Of a stretch of 64,000 bases of DNA, positions 32,708-45,450 are shown piece after piece. The notes below the pieces were generated by a model. That model worked only from the letters and a program-made list of their open reading frames with translations, was not told where the DNA came from and did no database searches. Numbering within the stretch: position 1 is the first letter of the stretch; every line of letters starts with the position of its first letter. Origin of the DNA: Chloranthus sessilifolius. Taxonomy: Eukaryota > Streptophyta > Magnoliopsida > Chloranthales > Chloranthaceae. The stretch lies in NCBI GenBank assembly GCA_021018995.1, contig CM037584.1, forward strand, positions 141,687,317 through 141,751,316. Direction: 5' to 3'. The translations under genes were made by a program, and so were the position numbers.

Positions 32708-34025
32708 ATGCCTCCTAGAGGTAGAGGATGACCAAGAGGTGGTCGTGCCCGAACCACAAGGAGTGGTGAGGGAGTGGATCTAATATGGATGATGTTATGA
32801 TGAATGAGAATGTGGCTATGGGTTCGAATAGGAATCTAGTTAGAGAGGGTGATCTTCCTGAACAAGGAGATCAAGGCAGAGAGAGAATGGGAATAGAAAG
32901 GATGGCACAAGCCATGGAGGTAGTGGCTAATGCCATGATGCAGTAGATGGAATTGATTGTGTCTAATAATGCCAATAATCATCAACAAACACTACCTCAG
33001 CCACCCGTATAATCATTAGCATTTGTAGAATTTAGAAGGTGTGACCTCCCAGTTTCTCAGGACAAGCTGAACTAGTAGAGGCAGAGAACTAGATAAAAGA
33101 AATGGAAAAGATTTTCAATGTGCTTTCATGCACTGAAGATGAGAAAGTTAGATGGGAGACATTTAAATTAGATGGGAAAGCATGCCCATGGTGGACATCG
33201 GTGTTGAGAACTAGGGAATAGGTTACACCAGGTATGCTGTGGACATGGGAAGAGTTCCTAGACGAATTCAACAAAGTATATTTTCCTAACAAGTAAGTGA
33301 TCAGATGGAAGTGAGTTTCATAAACCTTGAACAAGGAAAGATGACCGTCCGAGAGTACGGAGTTGAATTTTCAAGACTGTCGAGGTTTGCATTAGAACAT
33401 GTAGCCTCAGATCGGATGAAACCAAAGAAATTTCAACGCGAATTGAGGCCGAGCATCCGAGACCAAGTTTTAATGTTTCAATTGGAGACATATGGGGAAG
33501 TGATGAGCAAGGCTCTAGTTGTAGAGGAAGATATAGATGAGATGTGTAAATGAAGAGATCAATAGAACAAAGGTAAGGCAAGCCAAGGGAGATTTGGAGG
33601 TTCTGATTCTGCGAATAAAAAGTCGAGGTATATGGCACCAGATCCTAGGCAATTTAGTCAAGGAAATTATACTAGGCCATTTGTGCCTATGCCTGTTAAG
33701 TCATTTCGTCTTTTTAGCCCTACTCATACCACAGGAGGGTCAGTTGCTCAAGGAATTTCGAGAGCAGCGTCGTCCAAACCGCAAGAAAAGTGTGCACATT
33801 GTGGTAAACCACACAAGACTACGGACTGTAGAAGGGGCACTGGGGCATGCATTAAATGCGAAAAAATGGGGCACATGATAAGGGATTGCCTAATGTTGAA
33901 GAGTGAGAGAAAGGTAGCAGCAGTAGGACCGCAAAGGCCTATGCGACAATCAAGACCTACAGTACAAGGCCGAGCGTATGTAGTCACAGCTAAGGATGAC
34001 AATACCAGTAATGACATAATCCAAG
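32708..34025 (+). pseudogene. gag: E3 gag, broken
   Basis: ATG 32708 opens M-P-P-R-G-R-G then TGA (from CGA), then PRGGRAR: the basic start typical of this lineage. Capsid domain remains lie at 33020-33530 (MEKIFNVLSCTEDE, MTVREYGVEFSRLSRF). Zinc knuckles are at 33790-33890 (CAHCGKPHKTTDC, CIKCEKMGHMIRDC). Stops or shifts near 32729, 32795, 32945, 33010, 33220 and 33549. It ends at CCAAG 34025, the donor junction. Confidence 0.85.
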
Positions 34026-34179
34026 GTACAAATTATTTATATAATGTCATTTTAAATGATTACTTAAATTTTAGAAAAAGGTTCATACATTGAGAAATAA
34101 TTTTTTTTATTATTCTATGTTGACATTTATGTTTCTTTTTCTTATATGTTTTTAAATTTGTAGTGTGTATATAACATAG
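34026..34179 (+). other. Predicted gag-protease intron of E3
   Basis: CCAAG/GTACAAATTA at 34026 and ACATAG/GTACG ending at 34179; 154 bp, T-rich. The joined frame is D-I-I-Q-G-T-L, the same codon as in E1 and E2. The interior is unalignable with theirs, yet position and acceptor are kept. Confidence 0.65.
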
Positions 34180-37168
34180 GTACGTTACAAATGTATAGAA
34201 AATGTGACTATCTTTGCTATGAAGCACGAGTTCTGATAGACTTAGGGTCTACACATTCATTTGTGGCACCTGAATTCGCAGTAAGGGTGAAGATCATTCC
34301 TGAACCACCCTTAGACTTCATTTTGGATGTGTCAGTCCCAACAGAGAATTAAGTCAAAACTGATACAGTGTGTCGATCAGTGATGGTAGCCATCAGGGGA
34401 TATGAACATCACGAATTAATGGCCGATTTGATCCTATTAGATATACAAAGATTCAATGTAATCCTTGGCATGGATTGGTTATCCACCCATGATGCAAGTG
34501 TCAATTGTCGGAGGAAGATAGTTACATTTCACCCAGATAAGGGTAGATCATTCAATTTTCTCGGCATGTGATCAACCTTTGTAACGTTCATCTCTACGAT
34601 CCGTGCAAAACGGATGATGAAAATCAGGTGTAGTGGATATCTAGCATTTTTGCAAGAACAGAAGGAAGAGAAGAATGTGATAGCAAAAATACCGGTAGGT
34701 TATGAGTTTCAAGATGTGTTTCCTGAAGAGTTGCCGAGATTATCGCTGATAGAGAGGTTGAGTTTGCCATAGACTTAGCCCCAGGTACTGAACTAGTGTC
34801 TAAAGCACCGTATAGAATGGCTCCAGCCAAATTGAAAGAGTTGAAAAGATCAACTATAAGAGCTATTAGACAAAGGTTTTATAAGACCAAGTGTATCTCC
34901 GTGGAGAGCACCGATCTTATTCGTTAGGAAGGACGAGTCGATGAGATTGTGTATCGACTATCATCAATTGAATAAATTAACTATCAAGAATCAATATCCT
35001 TTGCCAAGAATCGACGATCTATTTGATCAACTACAAGGGGAAAAATTCTTTTCCAAGATAGATTTGAGATCGGGTTATCATTAGCTGAAGGTGAAAGCCG
35101 AGGATGTTCAGAAGACGACATTCAGACCTAGGTATGGGCATTATGAATTCCTTGTGATGCCTTTCAATTTAACCAATGCTCCAGCTTCATTTATGGATCT
35201 CATGAATAGAGTATTCAAGTTATCTGAATACGTGTGTTGTGGTATTCGTAGATGATATTCTTATATACTCAAAGTCCCAAGAAGAACATGAGCAACATCT
35301 GAGGATTGCTCTGCACATGTTGTATGAACACCAGTTATATGCTAAACTCAGTAAATGTGAATTTTGGCTTGAAGAAGTAAGCTTTTTGGGACACGTGGTC
35401 TCTAAAGTAGGTGTTACTGTGGATCCTGTAAAGATTGAGACAGTAGTGAATTGGGAACAACCACAGACTGTGACAGAGATTCGCAGTTTCCTTGGTCTGG
35501 CTAGATACTACAGGAGGTTTGTGGAAGGGTTCTCGATGATTTTAGGGTCACTCACAAAACTTACGATGAAGGATGTTAAATTTGAGTGGATGGAGGAATG
35601 TGAGAAGAGTTTCCAAGAACTCAAGAAGAGATTAGCATTAGTATCAATTTTAGCCATTCCATAAGGGAGTGGAGGTTTTGCTGTGTATAGTGACGCATCG
35701 CACAACGGCTTAGGCTGTGTGCTCAATCAAAACAGGAAGGTTATTGCCTACAAATCTAGAAAACTTAAGGATCATGAAAAGAACTATCCAACGCATGACT
35801 TTGAGTTAGCGGCTATTATATTTGCACTGAAGATATAGAGACATTATTTATATGAAGAAACCTTTGAGATCTTCACAGACCACAAGAGTCTCAAGTATTT
35901 GGTCACACAGAAGGACCTGAATATGACAAAAAGAAGGTGGATGAAATTTTTTAAAGACTACGATTGTGCCATACAATATCATCCAAGCAAGGAAAATATA
36001 GTTGCGGATGCTTTGAGTCGGAAGACTTAGGCTCAGTTGTCGAATCTTATTTTGGCACTCCATAGATGGAAGTTGTTATAAGACATATCTTTGTATGATA
36101 TGAGGATAGAGGTGAAAGCTTTAGGAGCTTTCTTGGCAAATGTTACAATCAGACCAGTGATTTTCGATCGCATAGATGAGCTTTAGATGAAAGATGATGA
36201 ATTGCTGAAAATTCGGCAAGGGGTGAAAGATAGTACTAGTTTGGATTTTTCTATCAAGAGTGATGAATCACTATTATTCAGAGGGCACTTGTGTGTGCCT
36301 ACTGATGACGATATGCGTCATACCATTTTAGAAGAGGCCCATAAGTCCAAATATGCAATCCATTCGGGTGGTACAAAGATATATCAAGATCTGAAGAAAA
36401 AATTTTGGTGGAAAGGTTTGAAGAAAGACGTAGCTGAGTATGTCTCAAAATGCTTAATATGTTAGTAGGTGAAGGTGGATCACAGGCATCCATCTGGGTT
36501 AATACAACCGTTGTCGATACCCGAGTGGAAGTGGGAATCTATTTCTATAGACTTTATATTAGGATTACCATGGACAGTGAGGAAGCATAATGCTATTTGG
36601 GTAATAGTTGATAAATTAACTAAATCAGCCCATTTCTTACCCTATAACACTATGTATACTGGAAGTAGACTGACAGATATGTATATGAGAGAGATCATTC
36701 GGTTACACAGTATTCCAATAATCATCATTTTCGATCGAGATCCGATGTATACTTTTTAATTTTGGTAGAAATTTCAAGAGGGAATGGGTACTAGACTAGA
36801 ATTCAGTTTAGCGTTTCATCCACAGATAGATGGTCAGACTGAGCGAGTAAATCAAATCATAGAAGATATGCTACGGGCTTGTATGCTGGATTTTTAGGGC
36901 TCATGGGATCAACACTTACCGTTAATCGAATTCACATACAACAATAACTATCAGACGAGTATATGCATGGCACCTTATGAAGCTCTATATGCTAGACAGT
37001 GTAGATCTCTGGTCAATTGGAAAGAGAGAGGAGAGAAATTTATTTTGGGGCCGGAGATTCTTGAGAGTACCACTGAAGCGGTACGTGTGATTAGAGAAAG
37101 ATTAAGGGTCGCACAAAGTAGAAAGAAGAGCTATGCTGACCTAAAAAGGACAAGCGTTGAGTTTCAGG
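34180..37168 (+). pseudogene. pol: E3 pol, broken and cut off at the integrase C-terminus
   Basis: Protease 34215-34560 ([11 protein letters not shown]); RT 34720-35290 with an intact [10 protein letters not shown] motif at 35240-35270; RNase H 35670-36030 ([22 protein letters not shown]); integrase zinc finger 36320-36462, core 36540-36890 (VDKLTKSAHF, FDRDP, ERVNQ), C-terminal part to about 37168. Stops include 34350, 34924, 35082, 35662, 35836, 36028, 36078, 36463, 36466, 36757 and 36895; a frameshift lies near 35220. The chromodomain is missing because of the MULE insertion. Confidence 0.88.
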
Positions 37169-37209
37169 TAAACCTAAGGTTTTGTTGCAATGGATTGCAT
37201 AAATATATA

Positions 37210-37400
37210 GGGAAAATTGTATATAAGCCCTTGAACTTTCAACTCAATGTCCGAGAGACACTTGAACTTTACTAAATACAACATAACCCCCCGATGAATC
37301 AAAACCCCCTAAATTAGACCCCTACCGTCAACGTCCATCCCTTTGCTCGACGGAAACTACTGATGAAGTAGTTAGTGGGTGTTATCTGCCTACGTGGCAA
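37210..37400 (+). repeat. MULE left terminal inverted repeat region
   Basis: Starts GGGAAAATTG; contains CTTGAACTTTCAACTCAATG and a CCCCCC tract. The length is not measurable because the partner is outside the window. Confidence 0.6.
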
Positions 37401-37631
37401 GGAGCCCTTTAAAACGTGTGGGAGACGCCCCCAACTCTCTCTTTCGTTCAGAATTTTAGCGCCAACCTCTTCTTGTTCTTGTTCTTCTTCTCTTCTCTTC
37501 TCCTCTTTAGCCAAGCAGGCCTCCAAACCTTCAGTGCATCTTCTTCTTCTCTACTCGTCAACGTCAGCATCGTCTCTACAATGACTTGACTTGGATCAAG
37601 CATGATTCAAGACGCCCAACTCCTCACTATG

Positions 37632-38800
37632 GTAATGAGTAATCCTTGTAACTGGTTTTGAAATGACATTTCTTATTGCTTGGTAACTGACTTCAATACA
37701 TTCTAAGTGGTATTTAAAATATCGTTTCCCTAAATTCTAGAACCCTGAGAGGTGTTTGATTCATCCTGAGGGGTGCTTGATTCATCTTGTTCTACTATAA
37801 TTCGTTCTTCTGAATTTTTTTAAAGTTTATTTTTTTAAGGGTTTTACTGGTGCATATCATTTGTTTATTTATTTATTTATTTATATTTGATTTATGGGTC
37901 ATTTTAAATTGTGAAATATGTATATACATATATATATATATATATAGATTTCCTTAATGGATTTCTTATCATTATATTGGATGTGCTTTTGGACTGTTAA
38001 AATTTAAGTCAATAGGTTTTTTGAAAGAGGTTTATGGATATTTGGGGTTTTAAATCTCTTAATATAGGCTTACTCATATTTTAGTTTCACCCACATTGAA
38101 CGTAATTCTCTGCTGCTTTTGATTTCTGGGTCAATTTTAGTTTATGAAAAGTGTTATTTGTAACATTATTTAATGGGTTTTTGATGAATTTGTTGGGCAT
38201 TTTTGGACTGTTAAAATTTCAATCAACGGGTTTTTGAAACAGAGGTTTATGGGTATTTGGGGTTTTAAATTTCTTAATAAGACTGGTTTTGTTTATTTAC
38301 TTATTGAGATTTTAGTTCTTACTCACATTGAATGTGATTGTCTGCTGGTTTTGATTTGTGTCGTTGCTACTCCATACTGTGTACATTATATTGTACATTA
38401 TAAAATTGTTCTAGTTTATTATTTAGTTGTGGCTGTTGTCGATGGGTGTTATGTTGTTGCTGCCCTCTATGTATCTGCTATATGTTATGATGTTGATGGT
38501 GTTGATGGTGTGTTAGATTGTATTCATCAGTAGGGCCAATTGTGGACCTGTTTATGTTATTATTTCTGCTGCTAAGAGATAGTGTGATGCTGTAGTTGTG
38601 CTTGTGAAGGTGTTGCTAGTTGTGGTTGTCACTTTGGTGGCTTGCAATGGTGGTATATTCAATGTCTATGACTGCTAACTGCTAAAAGTATTCGTATGTT
38701 TTTTGTTATTGAACATCAGTATTATACCTTTGTTAGTAGCCTTTTTTATATCTATGTTGTTGAATATTCTAAGTTACGTATATTTCTCTTAATTTTGTAG
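37632..38800 (+). other. Predicted leader intron of the MULE transposase gene
   Basis: Donor ATG/GTAATGAGT at 37632, acceptor TTTTGTAG at 38800. The 1.17-kb interior is T-rich, has TATATA and TTTA tracts (37862-37945) and two similar TTTTTGGACTGTTAAAATTT segments (37986 and 38200). A short ORF in it (38234-38533) is Val/Cys/Tyr-rich with no family resemblance. Confidence 0.45.
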
Positions 38801-38810
38801 ATCTTGTTAA

Positions 38811-41264
38811 TGGGTTCTTCACTATACAACTACACTACGGGGGTGCCTTTAAGGGTACACTGAGAGAAGGGTGTTATAGAGGGGTTGTGTGGGAAGCTTT
38901 GATTACTGCCATGGAGACGAAAAATATTACCTTGAGCTCCTAAGTATATGTTCTGAATTGGATTGCATTGTCGGTGAAGACATTAACTTTCATGGCAGCA
39001 TTGATATACATTTCAATGTAATCAAATCAGACAACGGCGTAATGATGACCTGCAGAAATATAAATCAACATAGAGTGGTTCATGTATACACAGTGGGGAC
39101 TACTTACCTGAAAGATATTGATTCTCAAGCTTCCGAAAAGTCGAAGCTGCATGCTAGGGCAACAACTATGAGTGGACAGATGGCTGATTCTAAGGGCAAG
39201 GGGAAACAGAAGAAGATGACAGATGAAGAGGATTCAGATAATTATAACCCTCTATCATGTTCTTCTTTAGATGATGGCTCATTGTATGATAGCGACTACG
39301 AGTTGGATGACGATGATGCATTATTTGATGCTAACGTAGATGAGGATTGTGAGCTGTTAGGGTTGGAAAGTGAGTTCCAAGATGTTGCCTCCACAGCCGA
39401 GAAAGATGGTGGAATGGAGATGGGTGAGGATGCTCTTTCTTAAGAGTCTAATTTGAGGAGCATTGATAATGACTCGGATGACGACGATAAAATTAAAAGG
39501 CCGAAGTACCCTATCTTTAACGAGAAATTTGATATGGAGAACCCCACATTTCGCGTTGGAATGGAATTTAAGATTCATACATTGTTTAGGGAAGTCGTGA
39601 AAGAATATGCCATCAAGTGGGGGAAGGAGATTCGATTTGTAAAAAATGATAGAGAAACAATTCGGGTTGTTTGTAAAGATGGCTGCCCTTGGGTAATTTA
39701 CTGCTCATATGTGCAAAACGATCCAATGTATCAAGTGAAAACTTTTAAAGATGAGCATGCATGTGGTAGGGTCTTCAAAGTCAAGTGGGTCACTGTCGGT
39801 TGGATCGTTAAGCGGTATGGTGATAGGATTAGGATGAATCTGTCATGGCCTATGCCCTCGCTTGTCAAAACCGTAGAGAGTGAATGAAATGTGAAAGTCG
39901 ATATCAGGAACGCCTATAGAGCAAGGAAGATGGCTCTAGAAATGATAGATGGTAATGCGACTGCATAATTTTGATTCCTTTACGGGTATGTAGATGAGCT
40001 TCTGAACATAAATCTAGGGACAACGATAAACCTGATGGTGAAGGTTGTGAGTGAGCTTCAGAGAGAAGAGAAATTTAAGAGATTCTATATCTGTTGGGGA
40101 GCATTGAAGAAAGGTTATTTAGAGGGATGTAGGCCGGTGATTGGTTTAGATGGCTGCCACTTGAAGGGGCCATATACGGGCATTTTGTTGACAGCTGTTG
40201 GGATAGATGCAAATAATTGCTTCTATCTTTTTGCTTATGCAATGGTTGAGAAGGAGAAAAAGGAGACGTGAAGTTGGTTTCTCGAGTTGGTAGGTGCCGA
40301 TGTAGCCATAGAGAATGCGTCGACATATACCTTTATGAGTGATAAATAGAAAGGCTTGATCGATGCCATTCATGACTTATTTCCCACAATTTTTCATCGT
40401 TTTTGTGTAAGACACCTTGACAACAACTTCAAGAAGGACTTCAAAGGTCTAGTTATGAAGGAGTTGTTGTGGAAGGCAGTAAGACCAACCACCCATACCG
40501 AGTTCAAAAATGTGATGAATGATATGAAGGAGAAAGACGAAAAGGCCTATATTTGGCTAAGTGAAAGACCGACAGTGCATTGGAATCGCTCACAATTCGA
40601 TATGTTCTCAAAGTGTGATATTTTACTGAATAATTTAAGTGATAGCTTCAATTCTTCGATCCTATCGGCTAGGGACAAGTCGATAATCACGATGTTGGAA
40701 GAAATTAGGATAATGTTAATGAAAACAGTGTGTAAGAGGCGAGATGCGATGAAGAAGTACAACCATCTTATTTACCCGAAGATCGTGAAGCTTATCGAGA
40801 AGACAAAGCGGGGCAGCAGGGTGGATTGCTAAATGGGGTGAGGATTATCTATTTGAAGTTGTTGGCCCACTTGGTGAACAATATCGAGTTGATTTACAAA
40901 TGAAGACGTGTGGTTGTAGAAGGTGGGATCTATCAGGGATCCCATGTATCCATGCCGTTGCAACTATCAATTTCATCGAGGGAGACCCACTCATACATGT
41001 TCACAGCTGTTGCAGCAAAGAGACCCATCTCAGAACATATGCTCATTGCCTCGGCCCTATCAATGGGAGAGCCCTCTAGCCAATAAAAGATATTCCTATT
41101 CTATTGCCTCTCGATGTCTAGAAGAGGAGTGGGAGGCCTAAGAAGGCCAAGAGAAGGGAACCTGATGAACCTGCTGACCCCTCTAAACTGTCGAAGCGAG
41201 GAGTGAGGATGAGATGTAAGATCTGTGGGAATCTTGGTCACAACAAAAGGGGCTGCAAACAGGT
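38811..41264 (+). pseudogene. MULE transposase, broken
   Basis: It would cut and move the element by a DDE reaction. N-terminal segment FFTIQLHYGG at 38812, a frameshift near 38885, then GSFDYCHGDEKYY. An acidic linker lies at 39220-39440. The MuDR DNA-binding domain is at 39560-39900 (FREVVKEYAIKWG, CPWVIYCS, KTFKDEHACGR). The MULE transposase core is at 40090-40740 with VIGLDGCHLKGPY (first Asp), FMSDK-stop-KGLIDA (second Asp), RFCVRHLDNNF and ERPTVHWNRSQF. The SWIM zinc finger is at 40900-40980 (CGCRRWDLSGIPCIHA) and a zinc knuckle at 41218-41260 (CKICGNLGHNKRGC). Stops: 39440, 39885, 39966, 40269, 40347, 40830, 41078 and 41118. Confidence 0.88.
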
Positions 41265-41330
41265 ATATATATACTGTTGATGCTAATTAAATGCTTCTGT
41301 TGGTGTTTGCCATGTCAAAAAATTGCTGAT

Positions 41331-43955
41331 TGTAGACACCCCCATTTTGCCCTCTTAGAATAAACAAATCTATTGAGGCAACCTTTGACCCCATAACCTT
41401 AACGCGGGGATCATACACTGAAATAATAGTACATGGCTGAACATAAGCTAAAACAATAGCTCTGTGGCTCAAATCCCAACATAGGGAGACTATATACTGA
41501 AACAATAGTATATAGTCAGAATGCAAACTGAAATAATAGTCTTGCATTTCAGACCCCCTTTACCCTAATGTGGGACCATATATTGAAACAATAGTATATG
41601 GCTGGACACAGGCTAAAATAATAGTTTTGTGACTCAAGCCCCATAACCCTGACGCGGGGACCATGCACTGAAATAATAGTACATGGCTGAACACAGACTG
41701 AAACAATAACTTTGTGGTTCAGATCCCAATGTAGGGAGAGTATATACTGAAACAATAGTATATAGTCGAGATGCAGACTGAAAGAATAGTCTTGCATTTC
41801 AGACTCGACTCGGACCCAGACAGCCTCGAATTATGCGCCTAAAACCACTCGCGCAATTTGATTGCACGTAAAAACACACGCGTGCAATCTGTCCCCTTTC
41901 AAACCTAACTTCCTTTCCCCAGACCACCTTGAGACTTGATTTCTCACCCCACATGACATGCGCAATCAGATTGAACGCCCGACCACCAGCACATAATTGG
42001 CCTATGCCCGACCTAGTCTTACAGTCCTTGACCCCCAAGCTTTCTCGATTAAACGCTTCGGAAGAGACGCTTAATCGGACTACACACCCTATAATTAGAG
42101 TGCAAATAGTTCTAACATGATTAGAACTAGGAAACTCGCTGAGCAAGTCAGCCGATCGCTCACTGAGTCGGTGGCCGACTCAAAGTGATCACCGGGAGAC
42201 CGACGCGTAATTCGATTAAACGGCTGAAATAGGGTGTTTAATTGGAGAAAAACCTATAAAAGTTTTTTTTTTAATTCGACCCACAACACAACATGAACGA
42301 GAGAGAACGAACTTTTTTTGGGATTTTGAAACCAGAGAGCTCCAAGAACGAACACATAGAGGAACATAGCCATGATTTCGGGATTCAAGCTTGGAATTTT
42401 CGAGATTTCTCTTCGCAGGCCTGGTCCTAAGTAAAAAACCTTAGTTTTAGACATAGGATTTTTCTTAGTTTTAAATTATTAATATTAATTCAGTTTTAGA
42501 CCGTAGCACCCTTTTTTTTAGATCGTAATCTCTTATATCTGGTTCTAGTTTTTAGTTTCTAGAAACAGTCCTTAATCTGATAGTCTAATTTGTCGACCCT
42601 AGGCTTTAATTCCTTTCTAAAATCTTAATTTCTAGCCCTATCATTAATCTCTGGTTCTAATTCTTAGGTTTTAGATCCAGTTCTTAATCATATGATATAA
42701 TTTTCTGATTTCGGACCCGAATTCAGTCCTAGAATTTCAAATTTTAGTTTTAATTTCTTAGTTTAATATTTTAAAAAAATTTCAAATATTAATTTAGTTT
42801 CTATAATTCTAGTTTCTTAATTTAATCCATAATTATAATCTCGAAATCGACTCTGAAAAGCTAAAAATATAATATTATAATTTAAAATCTAATTTATCTT
42901 TAATCTCAGCCACCCGATTTGCCCAAGGGAGCTTATGGAGGGTACTCGAGAACGAGGCCAATCCTCCTTAGCATAGCGGGCTCAAAATCCCTTTTTTTAG
43001 AATTTTAGTAGAATTAGTTCATCGCTTTAATTAGAATTAAGTAAAGTTAGTTTCGTTATTTTCTCATGATTTTAGTATAGTCAATTTATTGCTTTGATCA
43101 TAATTCTAGTCAAAATTAGTTCCTTTATTTTAATTAGATTTTTGGTATAGTTAATTCATTGCTTTAATCAGAATTTTAATAAAATTAGTTTATTTGTTTT
43201 AATTAGAATCTTAATAAAATTAGTTTATTTGTTTAATTAGATTTTAATAAAATTAATTCCTTTATTTTAATTCGAGTTCTAGTAAAATTAGTTTTCTATT
43301 TCAATTAGAATTGCAGTAGAATTATTATAATTGCTTTACTTAAATTCTAGAACAATCAGTATGCTTGATTTAATTAGAGTTTTGTCAGAATTGATATATC
43401 TGCATTCCTAGTATGATTAGGAGACTAATATTAATTAGACTTCTAATAACATTAGGATACTAAATTAATTAGAATACTAATAAAATTAGAACATTTAAAT
43501 TAATTAGACTCCTAGCACAATTAAGAGACTAATATTAATTAGACTTCTAGTAGTATTAGGACACTAAATTAATTAGACTCCAAATAAGACCACAACTAGA
43601 CTCATAATAGAATTAGGAAATCTAAACCAATCAGAATTACATTAATAATAGGGAAAGAAAAGGGAAGCTAAACTATCTAAATTATAAGAAAGTGCCATAG
43701 CTGCTTACGTTCACGGGCGGACGATTCAGTAAAGAAGTAACCCACACCCGCTCTAAAGTGTAATCATTAACGTATTGTAGCATCGTTAAATATTTGCAGC
43801 TGGCGATCGCAACAACTAAGAATCTTCCTAGAAAGCCCCCCTTTTTATTTTACTTCCACTATTCCAAACATCGCATCGCTAGAGTCCACTTGGACAGAAT
43901 TGGGCCACTAATTCAACGGGGACCGAGAGGAACCCAAAAAAAGCGTGCACCAACA
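41331..43955 (+). repeat. E4 5' LTR
   Basis: Start TGTAGACACC, end CACCAACA placed just before the PBS-like sequence; about 2.6 kb. 41390-41815 is a tandem duplication of about 250 bp rich in CTGAAAyAATAGT. TATAAAA is at 42255-42261. 42470-43620 is built of repeated AATTAG/TTTTAGT-type low-complexity units. The 3' LTR (61745 on) matches up to the window edge with many mismatches and small indels, so the insertion is not recent. Confidence 0.82.
42255..42261 (+). promoter_or_regulatory. TATA box of the E4 5' LTR
   Basis: CCTATAAAAG, preceded by short repeats of ATTAAACG/TTTAATTGG type; the 3' LTR has CCTATAAAT at the same place (62671-62679). Confidence 0.6.
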
Positions 43956-43957
43956 GA

Positions 43958-43978
43958 TTGGAGATCGCGATGGGACAC
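43958..43978 (+). promoter_or_regulatory. E4 primer-binding site (decayed tRNA-Arg type)
   Basis: TTGGAGATCGCGATGGGACA differs by a few bases and a gap from the TGGCGACTC...TGGGGA pattern of Ogre/Tat elements. A weaker alternative is TGGCGATCGC at 43801. Confidence 0.5.
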
Positions 43979-44210
43979 TTTTGCAAACTCTTTATTTTAG
44001 ATAGTTAGTTTTTATCTCATTTCCCTATTTTTTCTCTCTATCGTGTCATTTAGATTCCCTTTTAAATATATGAGTCTTCGTCAAAGACTCGAGATGTCTG
44101 GTATACGAAGAGTGAGTTTAGGAGACCCACAATTGTGGGGGTAGCATAACAACCCCGTGTACGAAGAAGAACCACTTCACAATTTCAGCCTATGACAACC
44201 TGAGATTAAT
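43979..44210 (+). other. E4 leader
   Basis: T-rich then purine-rich leader between PBS and gag. Nothing else seen. Confidence 0.4.
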
Positions 44211-45450
44211 ATGGCTGGCAAATAAGAAAATCCCTTCTCTACCCCACACACCGGTAATAATCATAATGGGAGAGATGGTAACACTGGATAAAATCTTACT
44301 GCTCAACAAATCATAGAGCTTAGTATTCAAAGAATACAAAGAAGAGATGAGGACTCTGAGGAATTACTTCGAGGATTGGCTGCTGCATACGAAACCATCA
44401 GGTCACGATAATTTTCAGAAGACCAAGAACGATAAGAGAGGCCACCTCCTACCCCAAGCACTGTATCAGCCCGCACCACCCCATTGAGACAATCTGCTTA
44501 CACATTCTTCAACGATGACTCTCTAGACAAGATTTGCTCACAGGCCGCTCCAAATGACAGCACCACTAAAATTGAAGATCTCCCTAAAATGCTCGATGAG
44601 TACATGGCCAAGAGAGAGCGCCCCGGTCACGCATTCGGATTCGACAAATTTTATCGGGGTGTTGAATTTAACTTACCAATAGGATTTAAATCGCCAAAAT
44701 TTACAAAATATAATAGCACGGGAAATCTGAATCATCACTTGGCCCTCTTTTGTGATGATTGTCGGCCCATACGCGATAATCAAGGACTTCTCATTCACTA
44801 TTTCCAATGCTCATTAGAAGGAGAAGCTCTAGACCGGTTTATGGGACTCCCGCTTTATAAAATAGAAACCTTTGACGATTTGGTCGGTCAATTCCTAGAC
44901 CAATACAAACAATTGATCCAAGAGACAGTCAGTCTCAGCGATTTGATGGCAACCAAGTAAGGGCCTAATGAAGAATTTACCGACTTCGTCGTTAGATGGA
45001 GAAAACTCGTTGCTAGGACCGACACTTTAATGAAAGAGAAGGACTCGGTGGACATTATCATCGATAACACTAGAGAATCGTTAAAGAGCGCACTTGTCAT
45101 AAGTGATTGCCCCGACTTCACTGCACTCCACTCTCGGGCATCCCGACTAGCGCAACACAGTAAAGGCGGAGACCTCGCTCTATCCATAGTCACATCGAAA
45201 GTAGGCTCGTCTAGTGAATCAAAATCGAAAAATAATAAGAAAGTCTCATGAACCAAACAGGTCAACACAGTTGTCAACCAAGGACAAACTCTGGGAACAG
45301 AAATTTCCAACCATGAAACTTCAGACAAAATCAAAATCAACAACAGTATACCAACCAAAACCTAGGCACTAGTCAACAAAGGTATGCAAACCAAAACCAA
45401 GGCCAAAACCAGAATCAGGGCAGTATTACCACTCCCTTCGTCTAATTCTC
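44211..45450 (+). pseudogene. gag: E4 gag, broken
   Basis: ATG 44211 (M-A-G-K-stop) is in the same frame as the later open part 44484-44957. The capsid domain is at 44620-45130: LPIGFKSPKFTKYNSTGN, HYFQCSLEGEALDRFMGLP, then after TAA 44958 PNEEFTDFVVRWRKL. This is the pattern of Tat/Ogre Gag. A Gln/Asn-rich segment follows at 45260-45420. No CCHC knuckle was seen. Stops: about 44223, 44286, 44409, 44433, 44958 and 45249. Confidence 0.75.

Larger units (their letters stand above)
30243..37209 (+). mobile_element. E3: Tekay-like chromovirus, 3' part displaced by a MULE
   Basis: 5' LTR, PBS, gag, intron and pol up to the integrase C-terminal part, where similarity to E2 ends near 37168 and a Mutator-like terminal repeat starts at 37210. 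Distinct family from E1/E2 (the LTRs differ except for short conserved blocks). The remaining 3' part and 3' LTR must lie beyond the nested insertions, outside the window, if still present. Confidence 0.85.
37210..41330 (+). mobile_element. Mutator-like element (MULE), left part
   Basis: The left terminal repeat begins GGGAAAATTGTATATAAGCC, typical of long-TIR MULEs; the 9 bases before it (37201-37209) are the likely left target duplication. A leader, large T-rich intron and a broken transposase follow. The right terminal repeat is not in the window: E4 inserted at 41331, so the rest should lie past 64000. Confidence 0.75.

Noticed and set aside
38234-38533. ORF of 99 codons in the MULE leader
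   Set aside because: Low-complexity Val/Tyr/Cys composition inside a T-rich predicted intron; no recognisable domain.
43801-43812. TGGCGATCGC as the E4 primer-binding site
   Set aside because: Only the first seven bases fit the tRNA-Arg pattern; the site at 43958 fits over about 20 bases, though it is imperfect. Kept as the alternative.
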